DNA of 64,000 nt, from positions 1,612,001 through 1,676,000 of the forward strand of contig NZ_JAPEMA010000001.1 of assembly GCF_026343185.1 (NCBI RefSeq). Direction: 5' to 3'. The DNA is from Streptomyces sp. NBC_00091. Lineage in GTDB: Bacteria > Actinomycetota > Actinomycetes > Streptomycetales > Streptomycetaceae. A program made the translations under genes and the position numbers. Under the pieces are notes generated by a model that worked only from the letters and a program-made list of their open reading frames with translations, was not told the origin of the DNA and made no database searches. Positions 58,359 through 64,000 of the stretch are shown here, one piece after another (positions within the stretch are counted from its first letter, which is position 1; each line of letters begins with the position of its first letter).

Positions 58359-58394
58359 GGCCGTTGACACTCCCACCAGAAGGGAATCGATTCC

Positions 58395-59057
58395 ATGTTC
58401 TCGTACCGCCGCACGCCCGAGCTCCCCACCCGCGAGGAGGCCCTGAAGGGCCGCTCCGAGGCCCCGTTCTCGCTGCCCGAGCGCCACACCGTCCTCGGCA
58501 ACCCGCTGTCCGGCCCGTACCCGGAAGGCCTGGAGGTCGCCGACTTCGGCCTGGGCTGCTTCTGGGGCGCGGAGCGCAAGTTCTGGCAGACCCCCGGGGT
58601 GTGGACCACCCTGGCCGGCTACCAGGGCGGCCACACGGAGAACCCGCTGTACGAGGAGGTGTGCTCCGGCCAGACCGGCCACACCGAGGTCGTCCGGGTG
58701 GTCTTCGACCCGTCCGAGGTCTCCTACGAAACCCTCCTCAAGCTGTTCTGGGAGTCCCACGACCCCACCCAGGGCTTCCGCCAGGGCAACGACGTCGGCA
58801 CCCAGTACCGCTCGGCGCTCTACACCCACTCCCCCGCCCACCAGGCGGCCGCGGAAGCCTCCCGCGCCGCCTACCAGCAGGTCCTCCAGGCCTCGGGCTA
58901 CGGCGAGATCACCACCGCCGTCCTCCCCGCCGCCGACCGCCCCTTCTGGCCGGCGGAGCCGTACCACCAGCAGTACCTGGACAAGAACCCGGCGGGCTAC
59001 TGCGGCATCGGCGGCACGGGCGTCTCCTGCCCCATCGGCGTGGCCGCGGCGGAGTAA
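58395..59057 (+). CDS. msrA: Peptide methionine sulfoxide reductase A
   Basis: 220 residues. It reduces Met-S-sulfoxide in proteins using thioredoxin. The catalytic Cys is in [14 protein letters not shown], and [12 protein letters not shown] and [21 protein letters not shown] give the substrate and resolving-Cys regions. The N-terminal ~45 residues ([51 protein letters not shown]) are the usual MsrA leader, not a signal. The stem of its RBS area is GAAGGGAAT. Monocistronic. Confidence 0.96.
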   Translation: MFSYRRTPELPTREEALKGRSEAPFSLPERHTVLGNPLSGPYPEGLEVADFGLGCFWGAERKFWQTPGVWTTLAGYQGGHTENPLYEEVCSGQTGHTEVVRVVFDPSEVSYETLLKLFWESHDPTQGFRQGNDVGTQYRSALYTHSPAHQAAAEASRAAYQQVLQASGYGEITTAVLPAADRPFWPAEPYHQQYLDKNPAGYCGIGGTGVSCPIGVAAAE

Positions 59058-59177
59058 CGGACGGCATCGGCCGGGCTCACCCTTTCGGGTGGGGACCCGG
59101 CCGACCGGCTGGGTACGCCGGCGCCGGGGCCCGGAATCTTGACCTTGTCACTGGCGGCAGGGTTGTTCCCTCGTGCC

Positions 59178-59936
59178 ATGGAGAACAGCGCAAGCACGCA
59201 GCGGGTCGTCCTCGTCACCGGCGCCGGGACCGGCATCGGGCGGGCCACCGCCCGCGCCTTCGCCTCGGCCGGGGAGCGGGTGGTCGCCGTCGGACGCCGG
59301 CCCGGGCCGCTCGCCGAGACCGCCGACGGCCATCCCGGCATCCGGCCGCTGGCCGGCGACCTGGCCGCACCCAGCGGGCCCGAGCGGATCGTGGCGGAGG
59401 TCCTCGGCGCCCACGGCCGCCTCGACGTGCTCGTGAACAACGCCGGGATCGTGCGCTCCGGCGCCCTCGCCGACGTGACCCCCGGGGACGTCGCCGCGCA
59501 GCTGGCGACCAACCTGGTCGCGCCGCTGCTCCTCACGCAGGCCGCCCTGCCCGCCCTGGAGGCCGCCGGAGCGGGGGTGGTCGTGAACGTGAGCACCGCC
59601 GTCGGGCAGCGCGGCTGGCCCGGCGCCTCCGTCTACGCCGCCACCAAGGCCGCCCTCGACACCCTCACCCGCAGCTGGGCCGTGGAGCTGGCCCCCCGCG
59701 GCGTCCGGGTGGTGGGGGTCGCGCCCGGCGCGGTCGACACGCCGATCGCCGCCCACCAGGGGCTGAGCCCCGAGCGGGCCGCCGAGGTGCGGGCGTGGCA
59801 GGTGGCGCGCACCCCGCTGGGGCGGGTGGGGCGGCCGGAGGAGGTCGCCTGGGCGGCGTGCCGGCTCGCGGACCCGGCCGCGTCGTTCCTGACCGGGGTC
59901 GTGCTCCCGGTGGACGGGGGCGCGGCGGTGGCCTGA
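59178..59936 (+). CDS. Short-chain dehydrogenase/reductase
   Basis: 252 residues of classical SDR with the NAD(P) motif TGAGTGIGRATA (about residues 14-25), NNAGIV, active-site Ser in VNVSTAVG and YAATK. LAPRGVRVVGVAPGAVDTPIA and FLTGVVLPVDGGAA are typical C-terminal motifs. Substrate unknown. The MerR gene starts 12 bp after its stop, so they are probably cotranscribed. Confidence 0.9.
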   Translation: MENSASTQRVVLVTGAGTGIGRATARAFASAGERVVAVGRRPGPLAETADGHPGIRPLAGDLAAPSGPERIVAEVLGAHGRLDVLVNNAGIVRSGALADVTPGDVAAQLATNLVAPLLLTQAALPALEAAGAGVVVNVSTAVGQRGWPGASVYAATKAALDTLTRSWAVELAPRGVRVVGVAPGAVDTPIAAHQGLSPERAAEVRAWQVARTPLGRVGRPEEVAWAACRLADPAASFLTGVVLPVDGGAAVA

Positions 59937-59948
59937 GAGCATGACCCC

Positions 59949-60341
59949 ATGCTGATCGGGGAACTCGCCGAGGCCACCGGCACGACCGCCCGCGCCCTGC
60001 GCCACTACGAGCAGGCCGGGCTGATCTCCTCCGCACGGGCAGTAAACGGCTACCGCGTCTACGACGAGCGGGCCGTCGTGCGCGTCCGCAACATCCGGGT
60101 GCTGCTGGAGGCGGGGCTCACGCTGGACGACGTACGGGTGTTCCTGCCGTGCCTGGACGGGGACGTGGCCGCCGGGCCGCCGTCGCCCAAGGGGCTGGCG
60201 GTGGCCCGGGAGCGGCTGGCCGTCCTGGAGGCCCGGATCGCCGTACAGACGGCCGCGCGCGACCGGCTCCGTACGGCGCTCGCCGGGCCGGCCGGGCCCG
60301 GCGGGGATCAGATGGTCGAGGCGTCGATGACGAAGCGGTAG
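59949..60341 (+). CDS. MerR family regulator
   Basis: 130 residues. N-terminal winged helix [72 protein letters not shown], then a short dimerisation helix. There is no metal-binding cysteine pair (one Cys at LPCLD), so an organic effector or none is likely. The last 34 bp overlap the 3' end of the convergent alcohol dehydrogenase gene. It probably regulates the upstream SDR. Confidence 0.9.
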   Translation: MLIGELAEATGTTARALRHYEQAGLISSARAVNGYRVYDERAVVRVRNIRVLLEAGLTLDDVRVFLPCLDGDVAAGPPSPKGLAVARERLAVLEARIAVQTAARDRLRTALAGPAGPGGDQMVEASMTKR

Positions 60342-61354
60342 CGGACGTCGCTGGACAGGACCCGCTCGTAGGCCACGTTGATCTGCCCGCCGGTGATCAC
60401 CTCGATCTCGGAGCCCAGGCCGTGCTCGGCGCAGAAGTCGAGCATCTCCTGGGTCTCGGCGATGCCGCCGATCATCGAGCCGGCGAGGGTCTTGTTGCCG
60501 CCGATGACGGAGAACAGGTTCAGCTCGACCGGCTCCTCGGGGGCGCCGACGTTCACGAACGCGCCGCCGACCCGCAGCAGGGACAGGTAGCGGTCCAGGC
60601 CGAGCGGCGCGGAGACGGTGGAGACGATCAGGTCGAAGCGGCCGGCCAGCTCCTCGAAGGTGGCCTCGTCGCTCGTCGCGTAGTAGTGGTCGGCGCCCAG
60701 CTTCAGCCCGTCCTCCTTCTTGCGCAGGGACTGGGACAGGACGGTCACCTCGGCGCCGAGGGCGTGGGCGATCTTGACGCCCATGTGGCCGAGGCCGCCG
60801 AGGCCGACGACCGCGACCTTCTTGCCCGGGCCGGCCTGCCAGTGCTTGAGCGGGGAGTACAGGGTGATGCCGGCGCACAGCAGCGGCGCGGCGACGTCGA
60901 GGGCCAGGCCGTCGGGTATGCGGACGGCGTAGTTCTCGTCGACGACGAGGTGGGTCGAGTAACCCCCGTACGTGGGCTCGCCGTTCTTGTCGAGGGCGTT
61001 GTACGTGCCGGTCGCGCCCTTGGCGCAGTGCTGCTCCTGGCCCGCGAGGCAGTACTCGCACTCCCGGCAGGAGTCGACGAAGCAGCCGACGCCCACCCGG
61101 TCGCCGACGGCGTACTTCGTGACGCCCGGGCCGACCTCGGAGACGACACCGGCGATCTCGTGGCCCGGGACCATCGGGAAGATGCCCTCGCCCCAGCCGT
61201 CGCGGGCCTGGTGGATGTCGGAGTGGCAGATGCCGGAGTACTTGATGTCGATGAGGACGTCGTGCTCGCCCACCGGGCGGCGCGGAACGGTGGTGCGCTC
61301 CAGCGGGGCCTTGGGGGCGGGGGCGGCGTAGGCGGCTACCTGGGTGACGGACAT
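60308..61354 (-). CDS. Zinc-dependent NAD(P) alcohol dehydrogenase (YahK-like)
   Basis: 348 residues of the medium-chain family. Catalytic zinc ligands are in [15 protein letters not shown] and MVPGHEIAG. The structural zinc Cys cluster is [20 protein letters not shown]. The Rossmann loop is [58 protein letters not shown] is typical of cinnamyl-alcohol/aldehyde reductases of the YahK kind. Start ATG 61354. It is divergent from the MmyB-like regulator at 61580, and the 225-bp gap between them shows no other gene. Confidence 0.93.
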   Translation of the reverse strand: MSVTQVAAYAAPAPKAPLERTTVPRRPVGEHDVLIDIKYSGICHSDIHQARDGWGEGIFPMVPGHEIAGVVSEVGPGVTKYAVGDRVGVGCFVDSCRECEYCLAGQEQHCAKGATGTYNALDKNGEPTYGGYSTHLVVDENYAVRIPDGLALDVAAPLLCAGITLYSPLKHWQAGPGKKVAVVGLGGLGHMGVKIAHALGAEVTVLSQSLRKKEDGLKLGADHYYATSDEATFEELAGRFDLIVSTVSAPLGLDRYLSLLRVGGAFVNVGAPEEPVELNLFSVIGGNKTLAGSMIGGIAETQEMLDFCAEHGLGSEIEVITGGQINVAYERVLSSDVRYRFVIDASTI

Positions 61355-61579
61355 GGGGGTGCTCTCCTCGGACGACGAGGACGCCGGGCGGGCCGTGTGC
61401 CGTGCCGCGCGGTGCTGCGGTCGACGAGGGGCCGTGGCGTCCGTTCTGCGATGCCCCCAACGATGCCCCGCCGCGCGCGGCGCACCCAGACCCCTGCCGA
61501 GCCTAGGACTGCCAGACGTACCCCTGGCGGGGTCAGGCTGAGGCCCTCGTACCGCGCGCACGCCGGGGATACTTGCGCT

Positions 61580-62458
61580 ATGGACCAGCTTGATCAGCGA
61601 GCCGAACTGGGAGACTTCCTGCGCAGCTGCCGCGCCCGGCTGCGCCCCGCGGACGTGGGCCTGCCCGAACACGGCCGGCGCCGCCGGGTGCCCGGCCTGC
61701 GGCGCGAGGAGCTGGCGCAGCTGGCGGGGGTGTCGGTGGCGTACTACACCCGCCTCGAGCAGGGGCACGGCCAGAACGTGTCGGCGGAGGTGCTGGACGC
61801 CATCGCGCGGGCGCTGCGCCTGGGCAGCACCGAGTCGGCGCACCTGAACCACCTGGCGAGCCCGCGCAGCCGGGGGCGGAGCCGGGCCCAGCGCCCCCAG
61901 CAGGTCCGCCCCGAGCTGCGCACGCTGCTGGCGGCGATGGAGGGCGTACCGGCGTACCTGGTGGGGCGGCGGCAGGACGTGATCGGCTGGAACCCGCTCG
62001 CGGCGGCCGTCTTCGGGGATTTCGGGGCGCTGCCGGCGGCGGAGCGGAACCTGGTGCGGCTGGTGTTCCTGGACCCGGCGACCGCCGAGCTGTACGCGGA
62101 CTGGGAGTGCCGGGCCTGCGAGGTGGTCAGCAATCTGCGCCTGTACGCGGGCCAGCACCCCGAGGACGAGCGGCTGTCGGCGCTGGTCGGGGAACTCTCG
62201 GTGAAGAACGAGGAGTTCCGCCGGCTGTGGGCGGCCCACGCGGTGGCGGACAAGACGCACGGAGTGAAGCGGCTGCGGCACCCGATCGTCGGCGAGCTGG
62301 AGCTGGCCTTCGAGACGCTGACCCTGCCCGACGATCCGGCGCAGTTCCTGGTCACCTACCACGCCGAGCCGGGCTCCCCCTCGGCGGACGCCCTGCGGCT
62401 GCTGTCGTCCTGGTCGGCGACGCCGGCGGCCCCGAGGCCCGCCGAGGAGCCGGCCTAG
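61580..62458 (+). CDS. XRE-family regulator with MmyB-like ligand domain
   Basis: 292 residues from ATG 61580. N-terminal helix-turn-helix: [73 protein letters not shown]. The remainder is the MmyB-like PAS-type domain ([48 protein letters not shown]). In Streptomyces such regulators often lie beside oxidoreductases; the divergent alcohol dehydrogenase is the likely target. Ligand unknown. Confidence 0.95.
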   Translation: MDQLDQRAELGDFLRSCRARLRPADVGLPEHGRRRRVPGLRREELAQLAGVSVAYYTRLEQGHGQNVSAEVLDAIARALRLGSTESAHLNHLASPRSRGRSRAQRPQQVRPELRTLLAAMEGVPAYLVGRRQDVIGWNPLAAAVFGDFGALPAAERNLVRLVFLDPATAELYADWECRACEVVSNLRLYAGQHPEDERLSALVGELSVKNEEFRRLWAAHAVADKTHGVKRLRHPIVGELELAFETLTLPDDPAQFLVTYHAEPGSPSADALRLLSSWSATPAAPRPAEEPA

Positions 62459-62476
62459 CCCCGGAGGGGCGTGGGC

Positions 62477-63448
62477 TCAGAGCTTGAGCTGGAAGAGGCC
62501 CGCGCCGCGCTCGCGCCGGTAGCCGACGGACGCGTTCACCCTCAGCATCGCGGTGTTGTCGTCGGCCACCGTGGTGCCGATCCGGCGCAGCCCCGGGTAC
62601 CGTCCGGCCGCGTACTCCTCCATGCGCAGCTTGACCGCGCGGCCGAGGCCGTGGCCCCGGTGGGCGGGGACGACCACGGTGTCGTACTGGAGGGCTCGCG
62701 GGCCCTCCGGGTCCGGCAGCACCAGCACGGTGTACGCGGCCACCTCCCCGGCGGGGGTGACCGCTGCGGCCAGGGTGATCTCCCCGCCCCGGTCCAGGAC
62801 CAGCTGCTGCGCGCTGTGCACTCGCTGGGCCGTCCACGGCTGGAAGGTCTCGTCGCTGTCCCCGCTGGGCGCGTCCTCCATCGCCCCGTGGGCCAGCGCT
62901 GTCGCCGGGGCCCAGGCGTCGGGGACCAGGCCCGGCCAGACGTGCAGTTCGTACCCGGGGGTGGCCGGGGCCGCCACCGGGCCGTCCTCCCCGAGTTCGC
63001 GCACGTACCAGCCCATCGACAGCACGCTCTCGAAGCCGAGGGACTCCGCGAAGGCCTGCCCGGGGCCCCCGAGGTCGGCGACGGTGGCGACGGAGGTCCG
63101 GCCCTGGTCGAGCAGCTCCCGGCGGACCTGCTGCCACAGGGCCGAGCCCACGCCGCGCCGACGCGCGTCGGGCCGTACGGTCAGTTCGTCCAGGAAGGCG
63201 GTGTGGGTGTTGCCCTCCTCGGTGAAGAGCAGCAGGGCGGCCTGCCCGTCGCCGTCGCCGGCCGCCCAGCGCACGAGGCGGCCGCGGGACGGCGGGACTT
63301 GCAGCCTCCCGGCGGCCTCCACCCTTGCGGGGGCGGGCAGGCCGGGCAGGGCGGCGGCGTCGGTGGCGTGGGCGGCGAGCTGGACCGCCCACCAGGTGTC
63401 CACCTCGGCGTCGGTCGGGTGCGCGGACAGCGCGTGGATCTTCGTCAT
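62477..63448 (-). CDS. Tandem GNAT acetyltransferase
   Basis: 323 residues with two GNAT domains. The N-terminal one (residues ~45-150) has LDELTVRPDARRRGVGSALWQQVRRELL; the C-terminal one (~165-320) has VVVPAHRGHGLGRAVKLRMEEYA and the NTAMLRVNASVGYRRE tail. Both acetyl-CoA loops look intact (RRRGVGSAL and HRGHGLGRAV). Substrate unknown; two-domain GNATs include mycothiol synthase, but that name cannot be given here from sequence. Start ATG 63448. Confidence 0.85.
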   Translation of the reverse strand: MTKIHALSAHPTDAEVDTWWAVQLAAHATDAAALPGLPAPARVEAAGRLQVPPSRGRLVRWAAGDGDGQAALLLFTEEGNTHTAFLDELTVRPDARRRGVGSALWQQVRRELLDQGRTSVATVADLGGPGQAFAESLGFESVLSMGWYVRELGEDGPVAAPATPGYELHVWPGLVPDAWAPATALAHGAMEDAPSGDSDETFQPWTAQRVHSAQQLVLDRGGEITLAAAVTPAGEVAAYTVLVLPDPEGPRALQYDTVVVPAHRGHGLGRAVKLRMEEYAAGRYPGLRRIGTTVADDNTAMLRVNASVGYRRERGAGLFQLKL

Positions 63449-63515
63449 ACGGGGACCCTAGGCGCCGTCCCCACGCCCCACCAGGGGGTTTGAGTGGGCG
63501 TCACGCTGAAATGCC

Positions 63516-63552
63516 GGACGGCGGGGGGCCCTTGCCGGGCCCCCCGCCGTCC
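63516..63552. terminator. Perfect 16-bp hairpin between GNAT and LdtA-type gene
   Basis: The arm GGACGGCGGGGGGCCC, loop TTGCC and its exact reverse complement lie between the L,D-transpeptidase stop and the GNAT start. Confidence 0.85.
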
Positions 63553-63584
63553 ATGCGCCTGTGTCTATGCCTGCTGTCGCCGCG

Positions 63585-64000
63585 TCAGGCCGACGGGCCG
63601 GCCTTCCACTCGGCCCAGCTCATGTTCCAGCCGTTGAGGCCGTTGTCCGGCTTGATGATCTTGTCCGGGGAGTTCACCACGGTGACCACGTCGCCGATGA
63701 GCGAGTTGTCGAAGAACCAGGCGCCGGGCTGGTTGGGGTCGTTGGCACCCTGGGCGTCATTGAGGCCCACGCAGCCGTGGCTGGTGTTCACCTTGCCGAA
63801 GATCGAGTCCGATCCCCAGTAGTTGCCGTGGATGAAGGTGCCGGAGGTGGACAGCCGCATCGCGTGCGGGACGTCCTTGATGTCGTACTCGCCCTTGCCC
63901 TCCTTGTTCGTGAAGCCGACGGTCGAGCCGTCCATGCGGGTCTCCTTGAACTTCTCGGAGATCACCATCTGGCCGTTGTACGTCGGGTTCTCGGGAGAAC
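63585..64000 (-). CDS. L,D-transpeptidase (YkuD), 5' end outside window
   Basis: The C-terminal 138 residues of an L,D-transpeptidase that forms 3-3 cross-links in peptidoglycan outside the membrane. The frame is open to the right edge (first complete codons SPENPTYNGQ; the ATG at 63968 is internal). The catalytic motif is FIHGNYWGSDSIFGKVNTSHGCVGL, with His and the SHGC cysteine. Streptomyces proteins of this type usually have an N-terminal lipobox or signal and Ig-like domain, which lie outside the window. Confidence 0.93.
   Translation of the reverse strand, partial: SPENPTYNGQMVISEKFKETRMDGSTVGFTNKEGKGEYDIKDVPHAMRLSTSGTFIHGNYWGSDSIFGKVNTSHGCVGLNDAQGANDPNQPGAWFFDNSLIGDVVTVVNSPDKIIKPDNGLNGWNMSWAEWKAGPSA

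Noticed and set aside
1..64000. rRNA and tRNA genes, replication origin, riboswitches
   Set aside because: I looked for tRNA-like ends, conserved rRNA words, DnaA-box clusters and leader structures and saw none that I could support.

Overview
The window is a GC-rich actinomycete chromosome segment, almost certainly Streptomyces. The support is strong third-position GC bias, frequent GTG/TTG starts, GTGA/ATGA stop-start overlaps, terminators that are long GC hairpins mostly without T tracts, a mycothiol conjugate amidase gene (mca), and typical Streptomyces families (MmyB-like regulators, DUF4307, DUF397, DUF6083, GlxA-type copper radical oxidase). I saw no rRNA, tRNA or CRISPR array. Both edges cut genes: an M14 carboxypeptidase at the left and an L,D-transpeptidase at the right.

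Layout. 0-8.6 kb: secreted carboxypeptidase, small secreted protein, a RidA-type deaminase, then a D-amino-acid catabolism locus (PLP deaminase plus N-acyl-D-amino-acid deacylase) disturbed by mobile DNA. A TnpB-type element lies upstream of the deaminase. A solo copy of that element's 3' end sits between the deaminase and the deacylase, and the deacylase has lost about 100 N-terminal residues with its metal site. 8.6-22.4 kb: lipoproteins, cyclophilin, two TetR regulators each with clear palindromic operators, an iron-box-preceded membrane protein, an aminotransferase, a gene whose Shine-Dalgarno lies in a hairpin, a HAD gene between 23-bp near-identical repeats, and small secreted proteins.

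22.6-27.1 kb: a tightly overlapped four-gene operon (binding-protein-like membrane protein, TelA family, binding-protein/VWA lipoprotein, XpaC-like), the most system-like novelty in the window. 27.2-31.3 kb: GTP-type PEP carboxykinase, hemolysin-III protein, then a remnant-filled segment bounded by a 21-bp exact copy of the hemolysin-III gene's 3' end. 31.3-38 kb: a minus-strand operon for a cellulose-synthase-like glycosyltransferase, a GT39/GT83-like membrane glycosyltransferase, a GT2-GtrA protein and a multidomain GlxA-like copper oxidase, suggesting cell-surface glycan synthesis and oxidation.

38-54 kb: YyaL thioredoxin-domain protein, a 1078-residue NB-ARC/TPR STAND protein, the mca region, greA, a drug-efflux-type ABC pair, threonine dehydratase, a MarR regulator, a divergent sigma/anti-sigma-like pair and cystathionine gamma-synthase. 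54-64 kb: an M48 membrane protease between two paralogous membrane-anchored proteins, msrA, SDR/MerR, alcohol dehydrogenase with a divergent MmyB-like regulator, a double GNAT protein and the L,D-transpeptidase. Apart from the TnpB remnants, the 16.3-17.7 kb repeats and the hemolysin-III duplication, the window looks like ordinary Streptomyces chromosome.
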